NCBI GenBank assembly: GCA_017444485.1
Contig: JAFSWM010000031.1
Span: 1-44,196, forward strand
DNA length: 44,196 nt
Source: Bacteroidaceae bacterium
Lineage (GTDB): Bacteria; Bacteroidota; Bacteroidia; Bacteroidales; Bacteroidaceae
Direction of reading: 5' to 3'
Part shown: in pieces, positions 25,992-36,248 of the stretch
Layout of the letters: every line of letters begins with the position of its first letter
Numbering within the stretch: the stretch's first letter is position 1
Position numbers and translations under genes: made by a program
Notes under the pieces: model-generated
Databases searched by the model: none
What the model was told of the DNA's origin: nothing
The model's input: only the letters and a program-made list of their open reading frames with translations

Positions 25992-27410
25992 ATGGAACAA
26001 GAACTTTTTTCCACTTTTCCCTATAAAGTGGCAGACCTGTCGCAGGCCGACTTCGGCCTCAAGGAAATCACTATCGCCGAACACGAGATGCCTGGCCTGA
26101 TGGCCCTTCGCGAGAAATACGGAGCAGAACAGCCGCTCCGAGGTGCGCGCATCATGGGTTCGCTCCACATGACCATACAGACCGCCGTACTCATCAAGAC
26201 GCTCGAAGCCCTCGGCGCCAAGGTGCGCTGGTGCTCGTGCAACATTTACAGCACCCAAGACCATGCCGCCGCTGCCGTGGCTGGAGCAGGCACTGGCGTC
26301 TTCGCCTGGAAAGGCGAGAGCCTGAGCGACTATTGGTGGTGCACGTTGCAAGCGCTGAACTTCGGCGAGGACGAGATGCCCGACCTCATTGTGGACGACG
26401 GCGGCGATGCCACGCTGATGATACACCTCGGTGTGCAAGCCGAGAAAGACGCCACCATTCTCGACACACCTTCCACGAGCGGCGACGAGGCCGAACTCAA
26501 GAACATCGTGCGCAGGGTGCTTGCCGAGCGTCCAGGATGGTTCACACGACTTGCCCAGAACGTGCGCGGCGTGAGCGAAGAGACCACCACAGGCGTGCAC
26601 CGCCTCTATCAGATGATGGAACGCGGAGAACTGCTCTTCCCTGCCTTCAACGTGAACGACTCGGTGACCAAGTCGAAGTTCGACAACCTCTATGGCTGCC
26701 GCGAGAGTCTGGCTGACGGCATCAAACGTGCCACCGACGTGATGATAGCCGGAAAGACCGTTGTAGTGGCTGGCTATGGCGAAGTGGGCAAAGGTTGCGC
26801 ACAGTCCATGCGCAGTTATGGTGCACGCGTCATCGTCACCGAGATCGACCCCATCTGCGCCCTGCAAGCCGCCATGGAGGGCTACGAGGTGCTCACCATG
26901 GACGAAGCCGCACCACTAGGAAACATCTTCGTCACGACCACTGGCAATATTGACGTGATCTGCACGCACCACATGGAACAAATGCCCGACCAAGCCATTG
27001 TCTGCAACATCGGTCACTTCGACAGCGAGATACAAGTGGAGGCCCTCAAACACTTGCCTGGCGTAAAGTGCACAAACATCAAGCCCCAGGTGGACAGTTA
27101 CGCGTTTCCCGATGGCCACCGCATCACACTGCTTGCCGACGGGCGTCTCGTGAACCTCGGCTGCGCCACAGGCCATCCCTCGTTCGTGATGTCGAACTCC
27201 TTCACCAACCAGACGCTCGCGCAGATAGAACTTTGGCAAAAAGATTATGCCATCGGCGTTTACCGCTTGCCCAAACATCTTGACGAAGAAGTGGCACGCC
27301 TGCACCTTGAGCGCATCGGCGTACACCTCACCCGCCTCACTCCCGAGCAGGCCGAATACATCGGCGTGCCGGTTGAAGGTCCCTATAAGGCTGAACACTA
27401 CAGGTATTAA
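25992..27410 (+). CDS. ahcY: Adenosylhomocysteinase
   Basis: This cytoplasmic enzyme hydrolyses S-adenosylhomocysteine to adenosine and homocysteine in the methyl cycle, using bound NAD. The 472-residue protein has the N-terminal [26 protein letters not shown] and the Rossmann motif [23 protein letters not shown] and the conserved C-terminus KAEHYRY are also present. The start at 25992 precedes the family N-terminus. It has its own promoter and is followed by a family A element, so it is probably a single-gene unit. Confidence 0.97.
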   Translation: MEQELFSTFPYKVADLSQADFGLKEITIAEHEMPGLMALREKYGAEQPLRGARIMGSLHMTIQTAVLIKTLEALGAKVRWCSCNIYSTQDHAAAAVAGAGTGVFAWKGESLSDYWWCTLQALNFGEDEMPDLIVDDGGDATLMIHLGVQAEKDATILDTPSTSGDEAELKNIVRRVLAERPGWFTRLAQNVRGVSEETTTGVHRLYQMMERGELLFPAFNVNDSVTKSKFDNLYGCRESLADGIKRATDVMIAGKTVVVAGYGEVGKGCAQSMRSYGARVIVTEIDPICALQAAMEGYEVLTMDEAAPLGNIFVTTTGNIDVICTHHMEQMPDQAIVCNIGHFDSEIQVEALKHLPGVKCTNIKPQVDSYAFPDGHRITLLADGRLVNLGCATGHPSFVMSNSFTNQTLAQIELWQKDYAIGVYRLPKHLDEEVARLHLERIGVHLTRLTPEQAEYIGVPVEGPYKAEHYRY

Positions 27411-27421
27411 TCCCCTCTTTT

Positions 27422-27510
27422 AGGTTATAAGGTTATGAGGTTGTAAGGTTATAAGGGGCTGCGCGACGACCTTAAAACCTCAAGACCTAACAACCTCAAG
27501 ACCTCAAGAC
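27422..27510. repeat. Family A inverted element between ahcY and the YfhO-like gene
   Basis: The left arm has AGGTTATA / AGGTTATG / AGGTTGTA units (27422-27455), the core GGGGCTGCGC (27456-27465), and the right arm ACCTTAAA / ACCTCAAG / ACCTAACA units to 27510. The arm ends 15 nt before the next start codon at 27526. Confidence 0.88.
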
Positions 27511-27525
27511 TCACTCCTTCCTAAT

Positions 27526-30120
27526 ATGAAAAAACTGCTGCAACAAACCTGGCCCGACGCGCTCGCTGTGGGCGTATTCCTCCTGCTGAGCCTGCTCTAC
27601 TTCATCACGCCCGTGAGCCAAGGTCTCGTTCTCGATGGCCACGACAACACCGGTGGCGTGGGTGCCGGCCACGAGACACAAGTGTATCAGGAACAGACCG
27701 GCGAGCACTCGCGATGGACCAACAGCCTCTTCAGCGGGATGCCCACCTACCAAATCTCGCCCTCCTACCCCTCCACTGGCGCACTCACAGTCGTGCAGAA
27801 GGTGTACCAACTCGGCACAACGGGCGTGGTGAGTTATCTGATGCTCTACTTCCTGGGGTTCTACATCCTGCTGCGCGTGCTGCGCTTGAACTATCTGACC
27901 GCATTGGCGGGGGCTGTGATGTGGGCACTCTCGTCTTATTTCCTAATCATCATCACCGCTGGACATATCTGGAAGGTAATGACCTTGGGCTTCATCCCGC
28001 CCACCATTGCAGGCCTGGTGCTCTGCTACCGAGGCAAACTGCTGTGGGGCGGAGCGGTCACGGCACTGTTCACCGCCTTGCAGATACTCTCCAACCACGT
28101 TCAGATGTCCTATTACTTCGGCTTCGTGATGCTGTTCATCATCATGGCCTACGGCATCGCCGCTGTTCTCAGCAAACGTAGCACCCTGGCCGATGGCGCG
28201 CCGGAGAGCGGCCTGGAAATTCCCACCCTTGCAGGTTGGCTGAAAGGCACGGCAGTCATCATCGTGGCCGGGCTTATCGGCGTGGGTGCCAACCTCTCCA
28301 ACCTCTATCACACCTATGAGTATCAGAAGTACTCCATGCGCGGCAAGGCCGAACTCACACCCCTGCCCGCCGCTAACGGAAAAGCCACGCCCCAAGCCAC
28401 CGACGGCCTTGAGCGCGACTATATCACGCAGTGGAGTTATGGCATCGGCGAGACGATGACGCTACTCGTGCCCAACTTCAAGGGCGGCGGCTCGGGGAGT
28501 ATTCAGGACTACGAAGGGTCGGAGGACCTCCCCGGCTACGAAGACTTTGTGCAAGGCGCCATTGCCGTGCAACAACTTGCACAAGAAAGCAATCAGCAAA
28601 TCATTCCGCCTGGGCTCAACACTTACTGGGGCGACCAGCCCGGCACCGTCGGTCCTGTGTACGTGGGAGCGCTGGTATGCTTCTTCTTCATCCTCGGCCT
28701 GTTCCTGGTGCGCGGGCCGATGAAGTGGGCGTTGCTCGCAGCCACCGTGCTGTCGCTGCTCTTCGCCTGGGGCAAGAACTTGATGCCCGTCACCGACTTC
28801 TTCATTGACTACCTGCCGCTCTACAACAAGTTCCGCACTGTCAGTTCTGCGCTTGTCATCGCCGAGTTTACCATACCCCTGCTCGCCGTGCTCTGCCTGG
28901 CGCACATCATTCGCACCCCGCAGGCACTTGGCGAGAAGGCGGGGCGCATAGGCCTCTGCACGAGCCTTGTCCTCACCGCAGGTATATGCCTGTTGCTCAC
29001 CCTGTTCCCCTCGCTGGCAGGCGACTGCATCTCGCAAAACGACCGCGCGCTGCTTTCGCAACTCGGCCCCCAAGCCGTAGCCTATCGCGAAGGCATCTCG
29101 GCCATGCACCACGCTATCCTCTCTGCCGACGCGCTGCGCTCGCTCATCGTCATCCTCATTGGTCTCGCGGCGCTCGCAGCCTTCTATTTCAAGAAGATAA
29201 ATGGCGCCGTGCTCGCCGTGTTCATCGGCGTGGTGTGTCTCATCGACCTCTGGCAGATAGACAAGCGCTACCTCAACGATGACAACTTCACCGACCCCGT
29301 GTCGCAGACCGAGGACATCGTCACGCCCACCGAGGCTGACAAGAGGATCTTGCAGGATAAAGGAGAATACCGCGTGCTCAACATCACCACCGACATCTTC
29401 AACGACAACACCGCCAGTTATCACCACCACAACATCGGCGGTTACCATCCCGCAAAACTCCATCGCTATCAAGACCTGATAGAACGCCACATCTCCAAGG
29501 AAATCCCGCAGTTTGTGGGAGCTATCAACGATGCACAGGGCGACATGACTCAAATCAAAGGCGACAGCCTGGCGCCTGTACTCAACATGCTCAACCTCAA
29601 GTACATCATCTTTGGCAAGGAGGCCGACCGCGTGATAGAGAATGCCTATACCAACGGCAACGGATGGTTCGTCAGCAACCTCAGTTTCGTGAAAGACGCC
29701 GACGCTGAGATGGCTGGGCTTAGCGGGCTCGACACCAAACATGCCGCCGTGGCCGATGCCACCTTCAAGCCACAACTCGAAGGTGCCGTTCTCGACAGCG
29801 GCACCGTTGTTCAGACGTCCTACGCCCCCAACGAGTTGCACTACACCGTGGAGAGCCAACGTGGCGGCGTGGTGGTATTCTCAGAAATCTACTATCCTGG
29901 TTGGACAGCCACCATCGACGGGCAGGAAGCCGCGGTCGGACGTGCCAACTATGTGCTACGTGCCCTACGCGTCTCCGCAGGCCGCCACGAAGTGGTCATG
30001 GAGTTCCGTCCGCGCAGCATAGCCCGCACCGAAGCCGTGGCCTGGTGTGGCTTCGCACTCACCCTGCTCGCCCTCTGCCTCGCTCTGGGTGCAGAAATAA
30101 GGAAGAGGATGAAAGGCTAA
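27526..30120 (+). CDS. YfhO-family multi-pass membrane protein
   Basis: An 864-residue inner-membrane protein with about 12 or more hydrophobic segments. The first is at about 11-28 (DALAVGVFLLLSLLYFITP), followed by an external loop with LDGHDNTGGVGAGHE and SLFSGMPTYQI. A large soluble region (about 590-830) follows, then a final membrane segment near the C-terminus. The WTNSLFSGMPTYQI phrase and the layout match the YfhO family, thought to act in cell-surface glycan or lipoteichoic acid glycosylation in Firmicutes; the role in Bacteroidota is not settled. A family A element precedes its start, and a spacer with strong inverted repeats follows. Confidence 0.88.
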   Translation: MKKLLQQTWPDALAVGVFLLLSLLYFITPVSQGLVLDGHDNTGGVGAGHETQVYQEQTGEHSRWTNSLFSGMPTYQISPSYPSTGALTVVQKVYQLGTTGVVSYLMLYFLGFYILLRVLRLNYLTALAGAVMWALSSYFLIIITAGHIWKVMTLGFIPPTIAGLVLCYRGKLLWGGAVTALFTALQILSNHVQMSYYFGFVMLFIIMAYGIAAVLSKRSTLADGAPESGLEIPTLAGWLKGTAVIIVAGLIGVGANLSNLYHTYEYQKYSMRGKAELTPLPAANGKATPQATDGLERDYITQWSYGIGETMTLLVPNFKGGGSGSIQDYEGSEDLPGYEDFVQGAIAVQQLAQESNQQIIPPGLNTYWGDQPGTVGPVYVGALVCFFFILGLFLVRGPMKWALLAATVLSLLFAWGKNLMPVTDFFIDYLPLYNKFRTVSSALVIAEFTIPLLAVLCLAHIIRTPQALGEKAGRIGLCTSLVLTAGICLLLTLFPSLAGDCISQNDRALLSQLGPQAVAYREGISAMHHAILSADALRSLIVILIGLAALAAFYFKKINGAVLAVFIGVVCLIDLWQIDKRYLNDDNFTDPVSQTEDIVTPTEADKRILQDKGEYRVLNITTDIFNDNTASYHHHNIGGYHPAKLHRYQDLIERHISKEIPQFVGAINDAQGDMTQIKGDSLAPVLNMLNLKYIIFGKEADRVIENAYTNGNGWFVSNLSFVKDADAEMAGLSGLDTKHAAVADATFKPQLEGAVLDSGTVVQTSYAPNELHYTVESQRGGVVVFSEIYYPGWTATIDGQEAAVGRANYVLRALRVSAGRHEVVMEFRPRSIARTEAVAWCGFALTLLALCLALGAEIRKRMKG

Positions 30121-30225
30121 AAGCCGAAAACACTAACGATGCCCGCTCCCGACTTCATAAGAACGGATCCAAATCGGGCGCAAGACGACTTGCATAAAAC
30201 TACAACAGACTTCGTTTAAACAAGG

Positions 30226-30251
30226 TCCGTGTGACTTTAAAGTCACACGGA
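30226..30251. terminator. Perfect 26-nt palindrome, possible terminator or operator
   Basis: TCCGTGTGACTTT is followed directly by its exact complement AAAGTCACACGGA. It lies 106 nt after the YfhO-like stop. There is no T run, so it is either a weak terminator, a cruciform-forming site or a protein-binding site. Confidence 0.4.
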
Positions 30252-30317
30252 TGTAGTTTCACACTTGAAGCGTCCAAAGAACGCGGGCAACGAATACAAC
30301 ACTGAAGGCCTCGTTGA

Positions 30318-30362
30318 GAAGGGGGAATGAAGTCCGAAACCAAAAGACTTCATTCCCCCTTC
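30318..30362. terminator. 17-bp hairpin upstream of the 5'-nucleotidase gene
   Basis: GAAGGGGGAATGAAGTC (30318-30334) pairs perfectly with 30346-30362 around an 11-nt loop. No long T run follows. It lies about 50 nt upstream of the -7 box, so it should not be in the nucleotidase mRNA if that promoter is used; a factor-binding or 3'-end role for the upstream transcript is possible. Confidence 0.45.
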
Positions 30363-30410
30363 CTATAATGGTTTTTGGCGGCAAGGCGGACGATATTGAT
30401 ATGTTTTACC

Positions 30411-30418
30411 TACCTTTG
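30411..30418 (+). promoter_or_regulatory. -7 box of the 5'-nucleotidase gene
   Basis: TACCTTTG matches TAnnTTTG, 28 nt upstream of the start at 30446. A good -33 element is not seen at the normal spacing. Confidence 0.6.
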
Positions 30419-30445
30419 CACGCAAATACAAAGAAAAACAAATCT

Positions 30446-32122
30446 ATGCGTACCTTCCCTTCCATTAGAACGATAGGCAAAGTCCTCGTGCTCGTCTGCT
30501 TCACGCTGGCCCTCGGTGCACGGGCGCAGACGGCTACCGTAGCAGTGTTTAGCCTCAACGATTTTCACGGAGGCTTCTTGCCCGATGCGCGCAAAGGCAT
30601 ACCTGGCGCGCCTGCCGTATGGCAGACCTTGGACAGTCTGCGGGCGGTCTATCCCAACAGCGTCACCGTAGCCGCAGGCGACAACTTCGGCGGCAGTTAT
30701 TTCTATAACGCCACGGACGGACGCCTCATGCCCGACTTCTTCAGCCGCATCGGCGTCACAGTGTCGGCCCTCGGCAACCACGAATTCGACGACGGACAGC
30801 AGAAACTGGCAGACAAATGGAGCACTTACCGCCCAGCAGGGTGGAACCTCACCTACGTCTGCGCCAACATCGCTGACGCTTCGGGCAAAATTCCGGCCTT
30901 TGCTCAGCCTTGCGCCACACAGACGGTGACGCTTCCTGGCGGACAGACCGTGACAGTGGGATTTGTGGGGCTACTCACCAGCAACACGCCCAACCAGACC
31001 TCCAAGAGTAAACTCACGGGACTCACTTTCAACGGCAATTATGCCGACGTGGTGGCCGCGCTAAAGCGCACTCCACAATACCAACCCGTGGCCAGCGCCG
31101 ACATCCGCCTGCTGCTCACCCACGTAGGCACGGCTATGCAAGACGGCACACCGGTGTGGGACGACTGCGACGCAGCACACATCGCCACACTGAACGACGC
31201 GGATTTTCATGGCATCCTCACCGGACACAGCCATGCCCCCGTGTGCGGGCGTATCAACAGCATGGGATACCCCGTGGTGCAGGGCAAGTGGCACGGCGAA
31301 TACATCGGCGTGATACGCTTTGAGATTGACTTGCAAACCCGCAAGGTGATCAGCGCTCAGCCCGAAATCGTGCGCGTCAATCCAGACATCGTTCTTGGCA
31401 CAAAACAACAGGCCTACCTCGCGCTGCTGGGCGAGCAACTTTCGTCCACCCAAATAGAAGGGCACGCGCTGAGTGAGAATGTGACGCATTGCACCCGTGA
31501 GCTCGTGCACGACCGCAATTCAAACAAACTGTGCCAGACAGAAATGGGCTATATGGTTTGCGAAGCGTACGCCGAAGCGCTACGCACCACAGGCCACATG
31601 CCTGCCTCCACACCCGTCATCGGCGTGAGCCACTTCGGGAGCATACGCGGCGGCTTCCCCGAGGGACAGATCCGCATCCTTGATGTGGGCGAGGCCCTGC
31701 CCTTTGCCAACAAACTTCGCGTGTTCCGCTTGACTGGCGCACAAATCAAGAACCTCGTGGAATTCGGCCTGCACAACTGCACCTACGGATGGATGCAGAC
31801 GAGCAGTCTGGAGATTGACACCACTAAGACCGGCCACGTCAAGGAACTGGCCTATATCAATCCCGACGGCACGCGCACCGTGCTTCGCAAAAAGAGCACC
31901 TACCTCGTTGTGGCCGACGAATTTCAGGCCGGCGGTGGCGATGGCTACAGCACGGACTTCTTCCCACGCTCGCAAGAACTATTCTTCACCGGAATGCCCA
32001 CCAGCACGCAGGCTTTTATCGATTATCTGATGCGCCGCGAAAGCATACCCGCGGGCGCGGTGCCCTGCATCGTGCCGTATAAGAAAATGAAGATTGGGCG
32101 CTGGGGGCAGAGAATGTTCTGA
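30446..32122 (+). CDS. Secreted metallophosphatase / 5'-nucleotidase (UshA-like)
   Basis: A 558-residue exported enzyme that should hydrolyse nucleotides (and perhaps UDP-sugars) outside the cytoplasm. The signal peptide is about 1-28 (MRTFPSIRTIGKVLVLV to GARAQ). The metallophosphatase domain (about 30-300) carries LNDFHGG, AGDNFGGSYFYN, ALGNHEFDDG, LLTHVG and GHSHAP, all metal-site motifs. The C-terminal 5'-nucleotidase domain (about 330-545) has SIRGGFPEGQI, GEALPFANKL and ADEFQAGGGDGYS. The ATG at 30446 starts the signal peptide and follows a -7 box. Likely role: purine or phosphate salvage. Confidence 0.92.
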   Translation: MRTFPSIRTIGKVLVLVCFTLALGARAQTATVAVFSLNDFHGGFLPDARKGIPGAPAVWQTLDSLRAVYPNSVTVAAGDNFGGSYFYNATDGRLMPDFFSRIGVTVSALGNHEFDDGQQKLADKWSTYRPAGWNLTYVCANIADASGKIPAFAQPCATQTVTLPGGQTVTVGFVGLLTSNTPNQTSKSKLTGLTFNGNYADVVAALKRTPQYQPVASADIRLLLTHVGTAMQDGTPVWDDCDAAHIATLNDADFHGILTGHSHAPVCGRINSMGYPVVQGKWHGEYIGVIRFEIDLQTRKVISAQPEIVRVNPDIVLGTKQQAYLALLGEQLSSTQIEGHALSENVTHCTRELVHDRNSNKLCQTEMGYMVCEAYAEALRTTGHMPASTPVIGVSHFGSIRGGFPEGQIRILDVGEALPFANKLRVFRLTGAQIKNLVEFGLHNCTYGWMQTSSLEIDTTKTGHVKELAYINPDGTRTVLRKKSTYLVVADEFQAGGGDGYSTDFFPRSQELFFTGMPTSTQAFIDYLMRRESIPAGAVPCIVPYKKMKIGRWGQRMF

Positions 32123-32135
32123 GATTTGTTGAACG

Positions 32136-32235
32136 AGGTTTTGAGGTCTTGAGGTTATTAGGTTTTGAGGGTGTCGCGTAGCCCCTTAAAACCTTACAAC
32201 CTTACAACCTCATAACCTTACAACCTTAAGAACCT
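32136..32235. repeat. Family A inverted element between the 5'-nucleotidase and agmatine deiminase genes
   Basis: The left arm has AGGTTTTG / AGGTCTTG / AGGTTATT units (32136-32170), the core contains GTAGCCCC (32178-32185), and the right arm has ACCTTACA / ACCTCATA units. It ends about 8-12 nt before the next start at 32243. Confidence 0.87.
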
Positions 32236-32242
32236 CTTTCCC

Positions 32243-33373
32243 ATGCCCTTCATCGCCCTGAGGCCCAAACTCCCCAAGCAGGACGGCGACTTCGACACCT
32301 TGCTTACCGAACTAAACACCGTGACGATACGCCGAAGCCGCCGTGTGTTGCCTGCCGAATGGGCGGCACAAAGCGGTGTATGGCTCACGTGGCCGCACGA
32401 GGACACGGATTGGGCAGACATGCTGGAGGAAGTCACGGAGACATACATCCGTCTGGCCTACGAGATAGCCCGCCGCGAGAGACTCCTCATTGTACATCCC
32501 CGCGCCGACGAGGTGGAGACCTTGCTCCGCAAACGATTACCAAAACCCGTCTGCGACAATATTATATTCTTCTCCGCCCCCACCAACGACACTTGGACAC
32601 GCGACCACGGTGTGCTTTCCGTCACGGGTCCCGCAGGATGGGAACTGGTGGACTGCGCCTTCAACGGCTGGGGCGGAAAATTCCCTGCAACGCTCGACAA
32701 CGCCCTGACACGCCACCTCTACGACGCGGGCATCCTAAAAGGTACATACATTGATGCCCTGGACTTTGTCCTCGAGGGCGGGAGCATAGAAAGTGATGGC
32801 GCCGGCACGCTACTCACCACCGAGCAATGCCTCTGCACCGCCACACGGGGCGAAGATCGTAGCCGCACGGCAGTGGAGGCAAGGCTGCGCGAACTCTTCG
32901 GCGCGCAGCGCGTGCTGTGGCTCAGCAACGGACATCTTGAAGGTGACGATACTGACGGGCACATCGACACGCTGGCACGATTCTGTCCGGGAGGAGTCAT
33001 CGCCTATGTGAAATGTGATGACACCACCGACCCTCACTTCGACAGCCTGCGCCTGATGGAACAGGAACTGCAGAGTCTGCGCGACGCGGAGAGCCGTCCC
33101 TACCCACTCATGCCGCTGCCGATGGCCCCCGCCTGCTTTGACCCCACTGACGGACATCGCCTGCCGGCAACTTATGCCAACTTCCTCTGCTTGCCTACCG
33201 CCGTCATATACCCCACCTACGGCGACGCACAAAAAGACAATGAGGCACGCCACGCACTCGCCAAACTCTTTCCTAAGTTTGACTTGATAGATATCGACGC
33301 CCGCCCACTCATCCGACAACACGGCAGCATCCACTGCGCCGCCATGCAACTGCCACGCGGCGTGCTGGCCTGA
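32243..33373 (+). CDS. aguA: Agmatine deiminase family protein
   Basis: This enzyme converts agmatine to N-carbamoylputrescine, a step of arginine-to-putrescine metabolism. The 376-residue protein has WLTWPHEDTDW, TNDTWTRDHG, a FVLEGGSIESDG strand and the catalytic DTDGHIDTLARF histidine. The nucleophile is Cys365 in GSIHCAAMQLP. About 35 residues precede the usual family start (RVLPAEW); a GTG near 32320 is an alternative start, but the ATG at 32243 sits in the usual position after a family A repeat. No carbamoylputrescine amidase is adjacent. A protein-arginine deiminase role is less likely at this length, since there is no signal peptide. Confidence 0.9.
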   Translation: MPFIALRPKLPKQDGDFDTLLTELNTVTIRRSRRVLPAEWAAQSGVWLTWPHEDTDWADMLEEVTETYIRLAYEIARRERLLIVHPRADEVETLLRKRLPKPVCDNIIFFSAPTNDTWTRDHGVLSVTGPAGWELVDCAFNGWGGKFPATLDNALTRHLYDAGILKGTYIDALDFVLEGGSIESDGAGTLLTTEQCLCTATRGEDRSRTAVEARLRELFGAQRVLWLSNGHLEGDDTDGHIDTLARFCPGGVIAYVKCDDTTDPHFDSLRLMEQELQSLRDAESRPYPLMPLPMAPACFDPTDGHRLPATYANFLCLPTAVIYPTYGDAQKDNEARHALAKLFPKFDLIDIDARPLIRQHGSIHCAAMQLPRGVLA

Positions 33374-33394
33374 CTACCACACACACTCCCCCCT

Positions 33395-36013
33395 ATGCCT
33401 AAGGAAAGCCTCACCCCGATGATGAAACAGTTCTTCGACTTCAAGGCGAAGCACCCCGATGCGCTGTTGCTGTTCCGCTGCGGCGACTTCTACGAAACCT
33501 ATGGCGAAGACGCTGTGACAGCGGCCAAAGCCTTAGGCATCACCCTGACGCGCCGCAACAACGGCAAGAACGGGACCGCCGACCTGGAAATGGCTGGCTT
33601 TCCTTATCACGCACTCGACAACTACCTGCCTCGGCTCGTGCGTGCAGGATTTCGCGTGGCGATCTGCGACCAACTCGAAGACCCCAAACTCACTAAGACA
33701 CTCGTAAAGCGCGGCATCACCGAACTCGTCACACCTGGCGTAGCCATGCAGCAAGGCGTGTTGGCCGAGAAGGAAAACAACTGGCTGGCCGCCGTGCATT
33801 TCGGAGCGGCGACGCTCGGCCTTTCCTTCCTGGATCTTTCCACAGGAGAATTCCTTGTCTCGGAAGGCACACCAGAGGCAGTGAAGAAACTCATTGATAG
33901 TTTTGGCCCGAAAGAGGTGCTTGTGAAGCGCGGCTTGAAGCCCCGTCTCCAAAAGCTCTTCGGCACGACGCTATACACCTACGAAACCGATGACTGGACC
34001 TTCAATGCCGCTACCGCCGAGAAGTCTCTGCTCACTCACTTCGGCGTCAAAACCCTGCGCGGCTTTGGTGTGGACCACCTCCACGACGGATTGGCGGCAG
34101 CAGGCGCCGTGCTTTGCTATCTGGAACTCACGCAGCACACTGCCACACGGCACATCTCACGCATCAGCCGCATAGAGGAAGAGCGCTATGTGCGCATTGA
34201 CCCTTTCACGGTGCGCAACCTGGAACTTGTCGCCCCGATGCAACCCGGTGGGCGCACCCTGCTTGACGTCATTGACCACACGCTCACACCCCCAGGCGGA
34301 CGTATGCTGCGCCGCTGGCTACTCTTTCCCCTTCGCGACGTGGCGGCCATCAAACAGCGGCAGGACGGGGTGGAACAATACTTCCGTCACACCTCCCTGC
34401 GAGAAATTTGCGAACAAGAACTGCCACGGGTGGGCGACCTTGAACGCCTCGCCTCGAAAGTGAGTACCGCTCGCGCCAATCCCCGCGAAATGCAGCAATT
34501 GCGCTACTCGCTCGAGAGTGCGGCACGCATCAAACAAGTGGCGACGGGTGTACCCGAAGAATCCATCAAGACACAGGCCGACCGCATTGACTCGCTCACA
34601 GAACTGGTGCAGACGCTCGGGCGCACCCTGCGCCTTGACCCGCCGGTAAAGATCACGAATGGGGGATATATCGCCGATGGCGTAAATCAAGAGTTGGACC
34701 AACTGCGCCAAATCTCCACATCCTCGCGCGACTACCTCATCAGCATCCAAGAAAAGGAGGCAGCACGCACAGGCATCGCCTCTCTGAAAGTGGGATACAG
34801 CACCACCTTTGGCTATTACCTGGAGGTGCGCAACACGTATAAGAACCTCGTGCCTGAAGAGTGGGTGCGCAAACAGACGCTGGTTCAGGCCGAGCGCTAC
34901 ATCACGCAGGAACTCAAAGAACTCGAGGAGAAAATCATCGGTGCCGACGACCGCATCCTGGCCCTTGAAGCCGACATATACGCCAAACTCCTTGCCTATG
35001 CAGCCAAGTTCATCCCACAGATACAGCGCACGGCGCAGGCTATTAGCACCCTCGACTGCTATTGTTCAATGGCGGCCACCGCACAGGCTCTACGCTACGT
35101 GCGCCCTGTGGTGGACGACACCACGGAGATTGACATTGCACAAGGTCGTCACCCCGTCATCGAAACCCTCATGCCTCCAGGTGAGGAGTATGTGGCCAAT
35201 GATGTGCAACTTGACACCGAGCAGCAGCAAATCATCATCGTCACCGGCCCCAACATGTCGGGCAAAAGCGCCCTCCTGCGCCAAACAGCCCTTATCACGC
35301 TCTTGGCACAAATAGGGAGTTACGTCCCTGCTGCTGCTGCACGCATCGGCGTAGTCGATAAGATATTCACTCGTGTGGGGGCCAGCGACAACATCTCGAT
35401 GGGCGAAAGCACGTTCATGAACGAAATGACCGAGGCGGCGAACATCATGAACAACCTCACCATGCGCAGCCTGGTGCTATTCGACGAGTTGGGACGCGGC
35501 ACCAGCACCTACGATGGCATCTCTATCGCCTGGGCTATTGTGGAGCACCTACACGAAAACCCCACTGCCCATGCCCGCACACTCTTTGCCACACACTATC
35601 ACGAACTCAACGAGATGGAAAACCGCTTCAGCCGCATCAAGAACTACAACGTCAGTGTGCGTGAAGCCGATGGGCGGATTATCTTCCTGCGTCGCCTGGC
35701 GCGCGGAGGGTCGGAACATAGTTTCGGTATCCATGTCGCCAAACTCGCTGGCATGCCGCCCGCCATCGTGGCCCGCGCTGAACAGATACTTCGCGACCTG
35801 GAAAACCAGTCGCGCGGCGGGGCTGGCATAGGCTCTGAGAAACTGGTGCCGAAAGAACATGCGGACACCCAACTCAACTTCTTCCGCCTGGAAGACCCCG
35901 TGCTGGAACAGATACGCGACGAATTCCTCGGCTTGGACGTGAACAACCTCACACCGCTCGAGGCGCTCAACAAACTTAGCGACATCAAACGAATCATTGC
36001 CGTTGACCATTGA
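33395..36013 (+). CDS. mutS: DNA mismatch repair protein MutS
   Basis: MutS recognises base mismatches and small loops and starts repair with MutL. The 872-residue length is normal. The mismatch-binding motif is Phe32-Tyr33-Glu34 in GDFYETYG. Connector, core and clamp domains follow, then the ATPase domain with Walker A GPNMSGKS at about 618-625 and Walker [14 protein letters not shown] at about 692. The Bacteroidota-type [13 protein letters not shown] variant is intact. The last residues (VDH) and stop lie in a family B repeat. recX follows after 235 nt of repeats. Confidence 0.97.
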   Translation: MPKESLTPMMKQFFDFKAKHPDALLLFRCGDFYETYGEDAVTAAKALGITLTRRNNGKNGTADLEMAGFPYHALDNYLPRLVRAGFRVAICDQLEDPKLTKTLVKRGITELVTPGVAMQQGVLAEKENNWLAAVHFGAATLGLSFLDLSTGEFLVSEGTPEAVKKLIDSFGPKEVLVKRGLKPRLQKLFGTTLYTYETDDWTFNAATAEKSLLTHFGVKTLRGFGVDHLHDGLAAAGAVLCYLELTQHTATRHISRISRIEEERYVRIDPFTVRNLELVAPMQPGGRTLLDVIDHTLTPPGGRMLRRWLLFPLRDVAAIKQRQDGVEQYFRHTSLREICEQELPRVGDLERLASKVSTARANPREMQQLRYSLESAARIKQVATGVPEESIKTQADRIDSLTELVQTLGRTLRLDPPVKITNGGYIADGVNQELDQLRQISTSSRDYLISIQEKEAARTGIASLKVGYSTTFGYYLEVRNTYKNLVPEEWVRKQTLVQAERYITQELKELEEKIIGADDRILALEADIYAKLLAYAAKFIPQIQRTAQAISTLDCYCSMAATAQALRYVRPVVDDTTEIDIAQGRHPVIETLMPPGEEYVANDVQLDTEQQQIIIVTGPNMSGKSALLRQTALITLLAQIGSYVPAAAARIGVVDKIFTRVGASDNISMGESTFMNEMTEAANIMNNLTMRSLVLFDELGRGTSTYDGISIAWAIVEHLHENPTAHARTLFATHYHELNEMENRFSRIKNYNVSVREADGRIIFLRRLARGGSEHSFGIHVAKLAGMPPAIVARAEQILRDLENQSRGGAGIGSEKLVPKEHADTQLNFFRLEDPVLEQIRDEFLGLDVNNLTPLEALNKLSDIKRIIAVDH

Positions 36014-36229
36014 TAATTGACCACCAGAACATTCATCAACCCACCTATTGCAAACGATGGGAACGCGGGCGTCCCCGCCCGCAGGTATTGACCACCAGAA
36101 CATTCATCAACCCGCCTATTGCAAACGATGGGAGCGCGGGCGTCCTCGCCCGCAGGTATTGACCACCAGAACATTCGCAAACCCATTGCAGCCGGTATTG
36201 GTCAATGGTCAATGAATAACGGTCAATGA
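36003..36229. repeat. Large family B element with a 71-bp tandem duplication, mutS-recX spacer
   Basis: It begins at the mutS stop (GTTGACCATTGA) and contains units starting ATTGACCACCAGAACATTC at 36016, 36087 and 36158, giving a 71-bp period. The first two units are full and nearly identical, the third partial. Each full unit carries the GC-rich 24-bp module (36059-36082 and 36130-36153). The core CCCATTGCAGCCGGTATT and an inverted arm of GGTCAAT units end at 36229, 20 nt before the recX start. Confidence 0.9.
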
Positions 36230-36248
36230 ACAAAACCTTTTCATCACC

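Larger units (their letters stand above)
30121..30445. other. 325-nt spacer with two strong inverted repeats and a promoter
   Basis: No gene is visible. The spacer contains a perfect 26-nt palindrome (30226-30251), enclosed by short outer complementary arms AAACTACA (30197-30204) and TGTAGTTT (30252-30259). A 17-bp hairpin (30318-30362) and a -7 box (30411-30418) follow. Confidence 0.6.
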
